Assembly (NCBI RefSeq): GCF_900129205.1
Contig: NZ_FQUK01000012.1
Span: forward strand, 1-61,203
DNA: 61,203 nt
DNA from: Thermomonas hydrothermalis
GTDB lineage: Bacteria; Pseudomonadota; Gammaproteobacteria; Xanthomonadales; Xanthomonadaceae
Reading direction: 5' to 3'
Positions 34,800 through 44,082 of this stretch are shown here, in pieces. A program made the position numbers and the translations under genes. Positions within the stretch are counted from its first letter, which is position 1. Each line of letters begins with the position of its first letter. The notes beneath the pieces are model-generated. The model searched no databases. It saw nothing but the letters and a program-made list of their open reading frames with translations, and had not been told where the DNA came from.

Positions 34800-35906
34800 A
34801 TGGATATCGTTCATTACCTCAAGCTGATGGCAGAAAAAGGCGCATCGGACATGTTTTTGTCCACTGGCACGCCGATCAACATCAAGATCGAGGGCCTGCT
34901 GCAACCGGTTGGCGATGTGCCGCTGTCCTCCGGCGACTGCAAAACCATCGCCTATGGGCTGATGGATGCCGCCCAGATTGCCGAGTTCGAGCGGGAAAAG
35001 GAGCTCAACATGGCGATCTCGGTGCCCGGCTGCGGGCGTTTCCGCATCAACGTGTTCCTGCAGCGCGGCGAGGTGGGCATGGTGATCCGCGCCATCCGCA
35101 GCGTCATTCCCACCATCGAGGAACTGCAGCTGCCGCAGGTGCTCAAGGACATCATCATGGCGCCGCGCGGGCTGGTGCTGATCGTCGGCTCCACGGGCTC
35201 GGGCAAGTCCACCACCCTGGCGTCGATGATCGACTACCGCAACAGCACCACCACCGGCCATATCCTGACCATCGAAGATCCGATCGAATACCTGCACCGG
35301 CACAAGCTGTCGGTGGTCAACCAGCGCGAGGTCGGGCTGGACACCCACAGCTTCCATGCCGCACTGAAGAATGCGATGCGCGAGGCACCCGACGTGATTC
35401 TGATCGGTGAGATCCGCGATGCCCAGACCATGGAGGCCGCGATTTCCTTTGCCGAAACGGGCCATCTCTGTCTGGCCACCCTGCACTCCAACAATGCCGA
35501 CCAGACCATCGAGCGCATCCTCAACTTCTTCCCCGAAGGGGCACACAAGAACGTGCTGATGAACCTGGCGCTCAACCTCAAGGCGGTGATCAGCCAGCGC
35601 CTGGTGCTGGGCGTGGATGGCCGCCGGCTGCCCGCCACCGAGGTGCTGATCAACACCCCGCTGATCCGCGATTTGCTGCGCCGCGGCCAGGTGCACGAGA
35701 TCAAGCAAGCGATGGAACAGTCGCTTCAGGAAGGCATGCAGAGTTTCGACCAGTGCCTGTTCCGGCTCTACAAGCAGGGCCGCATCGACATGGAAGAGGC
35801 GCTCAAGGCCGCCGATTCCCGCGACGGTCTGGCACTGAAGTTCCGACTGTCGGAAGGCGCATCCGGCGAGCACGACCCCTACGCTGACGTGTTTGCCCAG
35901 CACTGA
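34800..35906 (+). CDS. pilU: Type IV pilus retraction ATPase PilU
   Basis: Hexameric secretion-type ATPase (368 aa) helping PilT retract type IV pili. Walker A is GSTGSGKST, the Asp box is in ITIEDPIEYLH, Walker B is APDVILIGEIRD and the His box is HLCLATLHSNNADQ. The C-terminus and the HKLSVVNQREVG stretch fit PilU better than PilT. PilT is usually beside it but is not in this window. It stands divergent from the OmpA-like lipoprotein. Confidence 0.88.
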   Translation: MDIVHYLKLMAEKGASDMFLSTGTPINIKIEGLLQPVGDVPLSSGDCKTIAYGLMDAAQIAEFEREKELNMAISVPGCGRFRINVFLQRGEVGMVIRAIRSVIPTIEELQLPQVLKDIIMAPRGLVLIVGSTGSGKSTTLASMIDYRNSTTTGHILTIEDPIEYLHRHKLSVVNQREVGLDTHSFHAALKNAMREAPDVILIGEIRDAQTMEAAISFAETGHLCLATLHSNNADQTIERILNFFPEGAHKNVLMNLALNLKAVISQRLVLGVDGRRLPATEVLINTPLIRDLLRRGQVHEIKQAMEQSLQEGMQSFDQCLFRLYKQGRIDMEEALKAADSRDGLALKFRLSEGASGEHDPYADVFAQH

Positions 35907-36003
35907 CGCAAAGCAGCTTCAGCACACACCCAACGCATTGGCCGGCCAGGGATGGCCGGCAGACCCCGTCGCGCCAGCGATCGCGTGCGCGCCGCTGGGC
36001 GAC

Positions 36004-36672
36004 TCAGCCTGCGTTGGCGGGGGCGTCGGGTTGGCGTTCCGGGCTGGCCGCCTGGAACGCCGGCAATGCCAGGCAGGCCGCCTCAATCCGGCGGATGGTG
36101 GGATACGGCGTCATGTCCACCCCGTAACGCCGAGCGTTGTACACCTGCGGCACCAGGCAGCAGTCGGCCAGGGTCGGAAATTCCCCTTCGCAGAAATCAC
36201 CCGTGGACGGGTGATCGGCCAGCATTGCCTCCAGTGCCTTGAAACCGGTTTCGATCCAGTGCCGGATCCAGTCTTCCCGCTCGGGGGCCGGCACGTTCCA
36301 GTCGTGTTCGAAATACTTGAGCACCCGCAGGTTATTGAGCGGATGGATATCGCAGGCGATCAGACTGGCCAGCGCCCGCACCCGCTGGCGCTCGCGGGCA
36401 GTGGCTGGCAGCAGCGGCGGCTCCGGCCAGACCTCGTCGAGATATTCGAGGATGGCGAGCGACTGGCTCATCCGACGCTGGCCATGCACCAGCAGAGGCA
36501 CCAACCCTTGCGGATTGAGCTGGCGATAGGCCTCGGAATGCTGCTGACCGCCCCCTTCCAGCAGGTGCACGGGCACGTTCTCGAACGCCAGCCCTTTCAG
36601 ATGCAGCCCGATCCGCACCCGATAGGCAGCACTGGAACGCCAGTAGGAATACAGCCGCAGCGGTTCGTTCAT
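36004..36672 (-). CDS. maiA: Maleylacetoacetate isomerase (zeta-class GST)
   Basis: Glutathione-dependent isomerase (222 aa) that turns maleylacetoacetate into fumarylacetoacetate in tyrosine breakdown. The N-terminal thioredoxin domain has the zeta-class motif SYWRSSAAYRVRIGL with catalytic serines, and NPQGLVPLL with the cis-proline follows. The C-terminal helical domain contains CDIHPLNNLRVLKYF. ATG 36672 is used. It follows fahA by 57 bp on the same strand. Confidence 0.94.
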   Translation of the reverse strand: MNEPLRLYSYWRSSAAYRVRIGLHLKGLAFENVPVHLLEGGGQQHSEAYRQLNPQGLVPLLVHGQRRMSQSLAILEYLDEVWPEPPLLPATARERQRVRALASLIACDIHPLNNLRVLKYFEHDWNVPAPEREDWIRHWIETGFKALEAMLADHPSTGDFCEGEFPTLADCCLVPQVYNARRYGVDMTPYPTIRRIEAACLALPAFQAASPERQPDAPANAG

Positions 36673-36729
36673 ACGCACACCATAGCGCGACTGCCGGCGC
36701 GTCTCCAGAGCCGCCCGAACGGGCAGCGC

Positions 36730-37734
36730 TCACCCCTGCGCTGACGCCGCCGGCACTGCCTGCTGGATGCGCTGTTCGATGGCGCCGAACACGCTGCGGC
36801 CCTGACGGTCGAACATCTCGATCCGCAACACGTCGCCGAACTTCATGAACGGGGTCAGCGGGCGGCCGTGCTCGAGCGTTTCCACCGTGCGCTTTTCGGC
36901 AAAGCAGGACGCGCCTTTGGTGGTGTCGGCATTGGCCACCGTGCCCGAACCAACCAGCGTCCCGGCCGACAACGGGCGGGTCTTGGCCGCATGCGCCACC
37001 AGTTGGGCGAAATCGAACTGCATGTCCACCCCGGCCTCGGGTGCACCAAACCACTGCCCGTTGATGTGCGTGACCAGCGGCAGGTGCACCTTGTTGTCGC
37101 GCCAGGCATCGCCCAGCTCGTCCGGGGTGACGAACACCGGGCTGAGCGCGCTGCGCGGCTTGGACTGCAGAAAGCCAAATCCCTTGGCCAGCTCGGCGGG
37201 GATCAGATTGCGCAGGGAAACGTCGTTGACCAGGCCGATCAGCTGGATGTGTTCGGCCGCCTGCGCCGGGCTGACCCCCATCGGCACGTCATCGGTGATC
37301 ACCACCACTTCCGCTTCCAGATCGATGCCGTAGTCTTCGCTGGCCACCAGCACCGGATCGCGCGGACCGTAGAAGCCGGCACTGACCGCCTGATACATCA
37401 GCGGATCGACATAGAAGCTCTCGGGCACCTCGGCACCGCGGGCGCGGCGCACGCGCTCCACATGCGGCAGGTAGGCGCTGCCATCGACGAACTCGAAGGC
37501 GCGCGGCAGTGGCGCGGCCAGCGCCTGCATGTCCAGCGCGAAGGCGCCGTCGGCCTGGCCTGCCTCGAGCGCCTCGGCCAGCGCGTTCAGACGCGGCGCT
37601 GCCTGCGACCAATCTTCCAGCGCACGCTGCAAGGTGGGCGCGATGTCTCCGGCGCGCACCGCACGCGACAGGTCACGCGATACCACGATCAGGGTGCCGT
37701 CACGTCCGCCTTCCTTGAGTGAACCCAGTTTCAT
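36730..37734 (-). CDS. fahA: Fumarylacetoacetate hydrolase
   Basis: Enzyme of 334 aa that cleaves fumarylacetoacetate to fumarate and acetoacetate, the last step of the homogentisate pathway. The metal-binding acidic residues are in DYGIDLEAEVVVITDD, and VGSGTVANADTT lies near the catalytic end. The start MKLGSLKEGGRDG is canonical. It forms a pair with maiA. A TACAAT box (minus strand, 37770-37775) lies about 36 bp upstream beside an ATTGCAACCAAT repeat. The acetoacetate product could feed the scoAB transferase. Confidence 0.94.
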   Translation of the reverse strand: MKLGSLKEGGRDGTLIVVSRDLSRAVRAGDIAPTLQRALEDWSQAAPRLNALAEALEAGQADGAFALDMQALAAPLPRAFEFVDGSAYLPHVERVRRARGAEVPESFYVDPLMYQAVSAGFYGPRDPVLVASEDYGIDLEAEVVVITDDVPMGVSPAQAAEHIQLIGLVNDVSLRNLIPAELAKGFGFLQSKPRSALSPVFVTPDELGDAWRDNKVHLPLVTHINGQWFGAPEAGVDMQFDFAQLVAHAAKTRPLSAGTLVGSGTVANADTTKGASCFAEKRTVETLEHGRPLTPFMKFGDVLRIEMFDRQGRSVFGAIEQRIQQAVPAASAQG

Positions 37735-37791
37735 GTCTGCCTCATACCGCTGCGTCGAGATTGGTTGCAATTGTAATCATTGCGGACGGCA

Positions 37792-38547
37792 TCACACCGG
37801 ATCGCCCAGGAACCCCGCCGCCCGGAAGGTCAGCACCAGGGTGTCGCGGTGGCCTTCCTGACCGGCAATGCAGGGTTGGATCGGCGTGGTTTCGTGGATC
37901 ACCCGGGCATCGTCGAGCAGCAGCAGCGACCAGGGTTCCTCCAGGGTGAACCGCTGCCCTTCCGGCCCATCCGCAGAAAATACCCGCGTCTCGCCGCCTT
38001 TGATTGCCTGCCGTGCCACCAGCAGCACTGCCACGAAATCCACACCGTCGCGATGCGCCCCCTCCGGCGTGGGCCGACCGATCCCGCCCCGGGTGGTGAT
38101 GCGGAACTGGTGGGCTTCCACGTGCCAGCGCGGTGGATCGCCGTGCAACCGGGCACAGACCCGGGCCAGCCCGCACAGCAGGGCCTGCCAGCCTGATGCT
38201 GCGGCAGTTGCCTGGCTCACTGGCGCAAACCAGCGCCGCATGCCGCCATGCAGGGCGTTGTATTCCAGCGGTTGCCAGTGCGGCCGCGGCGGCACCGGCT
38301 GCACCTGTTGCCCCGTCACCACGTAACAGGCATGCCGACGTTGACGGTACTGGCCACCATCCTTGAGATACGTATCCGGCGGCAGATCCGCCCAACTGGG
38401 CGAAAGCGCCTGCAATGCCTGCAACGACACGCCCGCAAGCATGGCCACATCAGACGCGGCAAGCACCGCATGGCCTCGACTGCGCATGGCCGCATCCAGC
38501 CCAGCCAGCGGCGTCAGAGGTGGCGGAAACTGGGCAAGGCCGGACAT
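37792..38547 (-). CDS. Fe(II)/2-oxoglutarate dioxygenase, PF10014-type
   Basis: A 251-aa oxygenase resembling the 2OG-Fe_Oxy_2 family that includes free L-isoleucine 4-hydroxylase and BsmA. The iron triad can be assigned as H165 and D167 in [10 protein letters not shown] and H218 in [11 protein letters not shown]234 in [11 protein letters not shown] suits the 2-oxoglutarate carboxylate. [11 protein letters not shown] is the connecting strand. The likely substrate is a free amino acid, not established. The ATG at 38547 gives family length; the more upstream open frame has no homology. It lies 57 bp upstream of fahA on the same strand. Confidence 0.8.
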   Translation of the reverse strand: MSGLAQFPPPLTPLAGLDAAMRSRGHAVLAASDVAMLAGVSLQALQALSPSWADLPPDTYLKDGGQYRQRRHACYVVTGQQVQPVPPRPHWQPLEYNALHGGMRRWFAPVSQATAAASGWQALLCGLARVCARLHGDPPRWHVEAHQFRITTRGGIGRPTPEGAHRDGVDFVAVLLVARQAIKGGETRVFSADGPEGQRFTLEEPWSLLLLDDARVIHETTPIQPCIAGQEGHRDTLVLTFRAAGFLGDPV

Positions 38548-38622
38548 GGCGCCATTCGGGGGCTCGGGAAACCGGCCGTCATTGTCGCATCGCCCATGCT
38601 GCGGCGCCGCAGCGGGCGGTCG

Positions 38623-38628
38623 TACAAT
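38623..38628 (+). promoter_or_regulatory. Candidate -10 box of argS
   Basis: TACAAT followed by the discriminator GCACGCCCG, 33 bp before the argS GTG. No clear -35 is visible. Confidence 0.5.
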
Positions 38629-38660
38629 GCACGCCCGACGATGAGCCGTTGACCGTTCCC

Positions 38661-40349
38661 GTGAAAGCCCAGCTTCGTGCCCTGATCGATCAGGGCCTGT
38701 CCGCTCTGCGCACTGCCGGCACCCTGCCGGCCGAGCTCGCCCTGCCCGACTACGTGATCGAGCGCCCGAAAGAACGGGCGCATGGAGATTTTTCGACCAA
38801 CGTGGCGATGTTGCTGGCCAAACCCGCCCGCAGCAATCCGCGCGCCCTGGCGCAGCAGCTGGTCGAGGCACTGCCGGCCTCCGACGCCATCGCCAAGGTG
38901 GAGATCGCCGGCCCCGGCTTCATCAACTTTCATCTCTCCGCAGCCGCCTGGCAGAACCAGGTGCGCCTGATCCACGCCGCGGGCGCCCGCTATGGGCATA
39001 ACGACAGCGGCGGTGGCACCACAGTGGGCGTGGAATATGTCTCCGCCAACCCGACCGGGCCGTTGCACGTCGGCCATGGCCGCGCCGGTGCGATCGGCGA
39101 CTGCATCGCCCGGGTGCTGGCCGCCAACGGCTGGACCGTCAAGCGGGAGTTCTACTACAACGACGCCGGCGTGCAGATCGAAAATCTGGCGCGCTCGGTG
39201 CAGGCCCGCGCCAAGGGCTACAAACCCGGCGACCCACAGTGGCCGGCCGAAGCCTATAACGGCGACTACATTCAGGACGTGGCCGACGCCTGTCTCCGCG
39301 GCGAGCGGGTGGAGGTGGACGGCCAGGTGGTCACCGGCACTGCCGATGTCGAGGATCTGGATGCCATCCGCCGGTTTGCGGTGGCCTGGCTGCGGCGCGA
39401 ACAGAATGCCGATCTTCAGGCCTTCGGCGTGCAGTTCGACGTGTATTTCCTGGAGTCCTCGCTGTATGCCGACGGCAAGGTCGAGGCCACCGTGCGTCGG
39501 CTGATCGAAAACGGCTACACCTACGAGGAAGGTGGCGCCCTGTGGCTGCGCACCACCGCGTTCGGCGACGACAAAGACCGGGTGATGCGCAAATCCGACG
39601 GCACCTACACCTATTTCGTGCCGGACGTGGCCTATCACCTGAGCAAGTGGGAACGCGGCTATCAGCGCGCCATCACCGAGCTGGGCGCCGATCATCACGG
39701 GTCACTGGCACGCGTGCGCGCCGGCTTGCAGGCACTGCGCTGCGGCATCCCGCAGGGGTACCCGGACTACGTGCTGCACCAGATGGTCACGGTGATGCGC
39801 GGCGGCGAAGAAGTAAAGCTGTCCAAGCGCGCCGGCAGCTACCTGACCCTGCGCGATCTGATCGATGAGGTCGGCCGCGATGCCACCCGCTGGTTCCTGA
39901 TCGCCCGCAAGCCGGATTCGCAGCTGGTGTTCGACATCGACCTGGCGCGCTCGCAGAGCAACGACAACCCGGTCTATTACGTGCAGTACGCGCACGCCCG
40001 CATCTGCAGCCTGCTGCGCCAGGCCAGCGAAAAGGGGCTGGCATTCGATGCCACCGCTGGGCTGGCGGCACTGGACCGCCTCGATGATGCGCCGGCGCAG
40101 GCGCTGATGCGGGAGCTGGCGCGCTTCCCCGACGTGGTCGAAGCCGCTGGCGCAACCCTGGAGCCGCATCTGATCGCGCAGTATCTGCGCGAGCTGGCGC
40201 AAGCGTTCCACGGCTGGTACCACGCCAGCCCGGTGCTGGTGGATGATGCCGCCCTGCGCAATGCCCGCCTGGCCCTGGCCACCGCCACCCGCCAGGTGCT
40301 GGCCAATGGTCTGGATCTGCTGGGCGTATCGGCCCCGGAGCGGATGTGA
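38661..40349 (+). CDS. argS: Arginyl-tRNA synthetase
   Basis: Class I synthetase of 562 aa that charges tRNA-Arg. The HIGH motif is HVGH in [13 protein letters not shown] (about residue 133); the KMSKS position is the degenerate VKLSKRAG common in ArgRS. The N-terminal tRNA-binding domain and C-terminal DALR anticodon domain are present. The start is GTG 38661 ([11 protein letters not shown]), matching family starts; TTG 38649 is possible. The stop overlaps the next ATG by 1 bp. Confidence 0.96.
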   Translation: MKAQLRALIDQGLSALRTAGTLPAELALPDYVIERPKERAHGDFSTNVAMLLAKPARSNPRALAQQLVEALPASDAIAKVEIAGPGFINFHLSAAAWQNQVRLIHAAGARYGHNDSGGGTTVGVEYVSANPTGPLHVGHGRAGAIGDCIARVLAANGWTVKREFYYNDAGVQIENLARSVQARAKGYKPGDPQWPAEAYNGDYIQDVADACLRGERVEVDGQVVTGTADVEDLDAIRRFAVAWLRREQNADLQAFGVQFDVYFLESSLYADGKVEATVRRLIENGYTYEEGGALWLRTTAFGDDKDRVMRKSDGTYTYFVPDVAYHLSKWERGYQRAITELGADHHGSLARVRAGLQALRCGIPQGYPDYVLHQMVTVMRGGEEVKLSKRAGSYLTLRDLIDEVGRDATRWFLIARKPDSQLVFDIDLARSQSNDNPVYYVQYAHARICSLLRQASEKGLAFDATAGLAALDRLDDAPAQALMRELARFPDVVEAAGATLEPHLIAQYLRELAQAFHGWYHASPVLVDDAALRNARLALATATRQVLANGLDLLGVSAPERM

Positions 40350-41122
40350 TGGCTGCACGACGCGGAAAATCCCAGGCCCGACGCACTGGTTCAAGCGGCC
40401 TGCCCGGCTGGGCCTGGCTGCTGATCGGCGTGGTACTGACCCTGCTGGCCATCCTGCTGGTGCCGCGCTACCTCAAGTCGGGCAATGGCCATGACTTCTT
40501 CCGGCCCACGCCCAATCCGAACGCGCTGCCGCCTGCGGTCAACAGCGAGGGCGACGCCATCGCGCCGGATATCGCCCCGGCCAGTGCCCCGGCACCGGAA
40601 AAACCCAAGCCGCAATACGACTTCTACACCCTGCTGCCAGGGCAGGAAGTGGCGATGAGCGATGCTGAGCTGGCGCAACGTGCACGCGCCGAGGCCGCTG
40701 CCGAACGCCCCGCCTCCCCGCCTGCCACAACACCCCCGCAGCCGGGCACCGGCGACGCACTGCCTGCGCCCGTGACGACTGCCCCGGCCACACCGCCGAC
40801 CACACCACCGGCCACACCACCGGCCACCACGCCCGCCCGCCCGGATGCGGCAACCGCTGCTGCCACGCCGGAGCCGACGCCGGCCCGTCCCACCCACTAC
40901 GTGCTGCAGGCCGGCGCATTTGCTGCCTCCGGCGATGCCGAAGCGCTCAAGGCCAAGATCGCCCTGCTGGGCTTGAGTGCGCGGGTGGAGTCGGCGCAGA
41001 TCGACGGCAAAACCGTGTTCCGCGTCCGCCTGGGCCCCTACGGCAATGCCTCGGAGCTGGCCGCCGCCAAGGCCAAACTGGCCGAAAACGGGTTGCCCGC
41101 GGCGGCCATCCGCAGCGAATGA
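40349..41122 (+). CDS. SPOR-domain cell-division protein (FtsN-like)
   Basis: A 257-aa protein with a short basic cytoplasmic start, one membrane helix (WAWLLIGVVLTLLAILLV, about residues 22-40), a low-complexity linker rich in P, A and T (about 105-175), and a C-terminal SPOR domain (THYVLQAGAFAASGDAEALK to the end) that binds denuded septal peptidoglycan. Placement after argS is usual for FtsN-like proteins in this group. The repeated PATPP units in the linker suggest slippage-prone length variation. Confidence 0.85.
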   Translation: MAARRGKSQARRTGSSGLPGWAWLLIGVVLTLLAILLVPRYLKSGNGHDFFRPTPNPNALPPAVNSEGDAIAPDIAPASAPAPEKPKPQYDFYTLLPGQEVAMSDAELAQRARAEAAAERPASPPATTPPQPGTGDALPAPVTTAPATPPTTPPATPPATTPARPDAATAAATPEPTPARPTHYVLQAGAFAASGDAEALKAKIALLGLSARVESAQIDGKTVFRVRLGPYGNASELAAAKAKLAENGLPAAAIRSE

Positions 41123-41142
41123 CGCGTCTTGCGAGGCTGTCC

Positions 41143-41910
41143 ATGACCGCATCCACACCCCGCACCGCCCTGATCACCGGCGCTACCGCCGGCTTCGGCC
41201 GCGCCGCCGCACGCCGCTTCATCGCCGCCGGCTGGCAGGTGATCGCCACGGGCCGCCGCGCCGATCGTCTCGACGCCCTGCGTGCCGAGCTGGGCGACGC
41301 CCTGCATCCGGCCTGCTTCGACATCCGCGACGAGGCCGCCATGCGCGCCGCGCTGGATGCCCTGCCGGAACGCTTTGCTGGCATCGACCTGCTGGTCAAC
41401 AACGCCGGCCTGGCGCTGGGCACCCGGCCCGCACAGGAAGCCGAACTGGTCGACTGGCACACCATGATCGACACCAACGTGCGCGCGTTGGTGACGCTCA
41501 CCCATGCCCTGCTGCCCACCCTGATCGCCCGCAAGGGCGCGATCATCAACCTCAGCTCGGTGGCGGGCCGCTACCCCTACCCGGGCGGCAATGTCTATGG
41601 CGGCACCAAAGCCTTCGTCACCCAGTTCTCGCTGGGCCTGCGCAGCGACCTGCACGGCACCGGCGTGCGCGTGACCAGCATCGAACCGGGCATGGCCGAA
41701 ACCGAGTTCACCCTGGTGCGTACCCACGGCGATCAGGCCGCCTCGGACAGGCTCTACGCAGGCGCCCATCCGATGACCGCCGAGGACATCGCCGAGGCGA
41801 TTTTCTGGGTCGCCACCCTGCCACCGCACGTCAACGTCAATCGGCTGGAGCTGATGCCGACCTCGCAGTCGTTTGCCGGTTTCCAGGTCCACCGCACTCC
41901 AGAGGCTTGA
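41143..41910 (+). CDS. Short-chain dehydrogenase (YdfG-like)
   Basis: NAD(P)-dependent SDR of 255 aa. TGATAGFG is the cofactor loop, NNAG follows, and the active site is Ser in INLSSVAGR with Tyr and Lys in YGGTK. Closest in type to YdfG, which oxidises serine, allothreonine and 3-hydroxypropionate; substrate is not certain. ATG 41143 follows GCGAGG; ATG 41119 overlapping the SPOR gene stop is possible. About 100 bp without features separate it from convergent speA. Confidence 0.88.
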   Translation: MTASTPRTALITGATAGFGRAAARRFIAAGWQVIATGRRADRLDALRAELGDALHPACFDIRDEAAMRAALDALPERFAGIDLLVNNAGLALGTRPAQEAELVDWHTMIDTNVRALVTLTHALLPTLIARKGAIINLSSVAGRYPYPGGNVYGGTKAFVTQFSLGLRSDLHGTGVRVTSIEPGMAETEFTLVRTHGDQAASDRLYAGAHPMTAEDIAEAIFWVATLPPHVNVNRLELMPTSQSFAGFQVHRTPEA

Positions 41911-42011
41911 GCGACGCCCGCCTGGCGCTGTCAGCCGACACCACGCCCGGCACGTCCGGACGCGGCGCAGCGGTGACCATGGCGGGACAGCGCGATGCTT
42001 TTGAGTGAGCG

Positions 42012-43901
42012 TCAGTCCAGCGGTTCGTCGCTTAAGTAGGTATAGGCGGTCAGGCCGTGTTCCAGCGCCTCGCCCAAGCGTTCGGCCTCCGGCCCCTGTA
42101 ACCCAGCGGCCGCCACCAGCGCGCGATAGCGCCGACGCAGGTCGTCGAGGCGATACCCCACGTAATCCAGCATCACGTCGGCGGTGTCGCCGCGACGTTG
42201 CGGGCCGATGGCAAAGCCGTCGCCGTCGCAGCGCACCTCGATGGCATCGGTGTCGCCAAACAGATTGTGGATGTCACCCAGGATTTCCTGATACGCGCCG
42301 ACCAGAAAGAAACCCAGCCGGTAGCTTTCGCCCTTGCGCAGTTCATGCAGCGGCAGCGCCGAGTCGAGATCCTCGTTCTCGACGTAGGTGCTGATCTTGC
42401 CGTCGGAGTCGCAGGTCAGATCGCAGATCACCCCGCGCCGACTCGGCGGCTCGTCCAGACGTTCGATCGGCACGATCGGGAACACCTGGTCGATCGCCCA
42501 CACATCGGGCATCGACTCGAACACGCTGAAGTTGACGAAATACTTGTCCACCAGCCGCTCGTTGAGCTCATCGAGCAGATCGCGATGGCTCTTTTCGTCG
42601 TAGCTCAGCCGCGCTTTCACGGCATGGGCGATGGCGTAGAACAGATCATCGATACGGGCGCGCTGCACCAGATCCAGCTGCCCCAGTGCAAACAGGCTCA
42701 AGCCCTCGGCGTGAGCCTGGCTGGCTTCGTGGAAGACTTCCACCGCCGGCCGCTCCGCCATTTCGGTATGCAGCTCGCGCAGGCGCCGCACCGGCAGCGA
42801 TTCGTCCTCGTGCGGCTCCGGCACCCGCCCCTCGGGAGCGCGCTCGACCTCGCTCACGTTGGCCACCAGCACCGCGTGGTGCGCGGTCATCGCCCGCCCG
42901 CACTCGGTAAGGATGCGCGGTGGCGTCAGCCCCTCGTCGCGGCAGGCCTCTGCCAGCGGCTGCACGATGCTGGACGCGTAGTGGTGAATGCCGTAGTTGA
43001 CCGAGTTGTACGAACGCGAACGGGTGCCCTCGTAATCGACACCCAGCCCGCCACCGACATCGACATGGCGGATGTTGGCGCCCAGCCGCGACAGCTCGAC
43101 GAAATAGCGGGTGGCCTCGCGCATGCCGGCGGCAATGTCGCGCACATTGCTGATCTGGCTGCCCATGTGGAAATGCAGAAGCTGCAGGCAATCGCCCATG
43201 CCGGCATCGCGCAGCTCCTTCCAGAGCGTCAGCAGCTGGCGCGGGTCGAGCCCGAACTTGGCCTTGTCGCCACCGCTGTTCTGCCACTTGCCCGCACCCA
43301 GCGACGCCAGCCGCATGCGCACGCCCAGCACCGGCCGTACACCCAGCGCCTGGGCTTCCTCCAGGGCAAGTCGCAGTTCAGACGGCTTCTCGATGACGAT
43401 GAAGGTCTCAAGCCCCAGCTTGCGGCCGATCAGCGCCAACCGGATGTATTCGCGGTCTTTGTACCCATTGCAGATGATGGTGCCGCCCGGGCGCGACAGC
43501 GCCAGCACCGCCATCAGCTCCGGCTTGCTGCCGGCCTCCAGCCCAAACCCTTCGCCGTGGTGCGAGGCCAGCGTCCCGGCCACGCCGGCATGCTGGTTGA
43601 CCTTGATCGGATACACCGCGGTATAGCCACCGGCATAGTCCCAGTCCTTCTGCGCCTGCGCGAAGGCCGCCTGCAGCTTGCCCAGCCGATGGGCCAGGAT
43701 GTCCGGAAACCGCACCAGCACCGGCAGGTGGCCACCGCGCGCGCGCCAGGCGTCCACCACCTCGGGCAACGCGATCACCGGCCCCTCCGCACCGCGCGGC
43801 CGAACCACCATGCGCCCCTGCGCATCGACGTCGAAATAGCCGTCGGCCCAATGCGGGATCGAATAGGTCTTACGGGCAAGTTCAGGCGACCAGTGGGGCA
43901 T
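42012..43901 (-). CDS. speA: Biosynthetic arginine decarboxylase
   Basis: PLP-dependent fold III decarboxylase (629 aa) that makes agmatine from arginine for polyamine synthesis. The PLP lysine is in AVYPIKVNQH, the glycine-rich GGGLGVDYEG binds phosphate, and the second active-site stretch SVFESMPDVWAIDQVFPI is present. It stands divergent from speE, so both polyamine steps share one intergenic control region with a 9-bp inverted repeat. Confidence 0.96.
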   Translation of the reverse strand: MPHWSPELARKTYSIPHWADGYFDVDAQGRMVVRPRGAEGPVIALPEVVDAWRARGGHLPVLVRFPDILAHRLGKLQAAFAQAQKDWDYAGGYTAVYPIKVNQHAGVAGTLASHHGEGFGLEAGSKPELMAVLALSRPGGTIICNGYKDREYIRLALIGRKLGLETFIVIEKPSELRLALEEAQALGVRPVLGVRMRLASLGAGKWQNSGGDKAKFGLDPRQLLTLWKELRDAGMGDCLQLLHFHMGSQISNVRDIAAGMREATRYFVELSRLGANIRHVDVGGGLGVDYEGTRSRSYNSVNYGIHHYASSIVQPLAEACRDEGLTPPRILTECGRAMTAHHAVLVANVSEVERAPEGRVPEPHEDESLPVRRLRELHTEMAERPAVEVFHEASQAHAEGLSLFALGQLDLVQRARIDDLFYAIAHAVKARLSYDEKSHRDLLDELNERLVDKYFVNFSVFESMPDVWAIDQVFPIVPIERLDEPPSRRGVICDLTCDSDGKISTYVENEDLDSALPLHELRKGESYRLGFFLVGAYQEILGDIHNLFGDTDAIEVRCDGDGFAIGPQRRGDTADVMLDYVGYRLDDLRRRYRALVAAAGLQGPEAERLGEALEHGLTAYTYLSDEPLD

Positions 43902-43928
43902 GGCGCAAATCCGGGCAACGAGGAGAGA

Positions 43929-43959
43929 GCGCGCATTCTACCGGCGCTACAATGCGCGC
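43929..43959. promoter_or_regulatory. Dyad-symmetric divergent spe promoters
   Basis: A perfect 9-bp inverted repeat GCGCGCATT (43929-43937) and AATGCGCGC (43951-43959) with a 13-bp spacer. Each arm overlaps a -10 box: TAGAAT on the minus strand (43935-43940) for speA and TACAAT on the plus strand (43948-43953) for speE. The two promoters overlap, so they should compete or share a regulator. Confidence 0.6.
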
Positions 43960-44082
43960 CGTTGCCCGCCGCGCCAGCTGCCCCGCCCCGGGCGAGGCTG
44001 CGGCCACCGGCCATGCCACCCCGCCTTTCCCTCATCAACCGCGCGCCCGTATCGCCGGTGCGCCCCGCACAGGATTTCCGTC

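Noticed and set aside
40780-40850. CRISPR-like short repeats
   Set aside because: The repeats are proline-threonine codons of the SPOR protein linker, without spacers.
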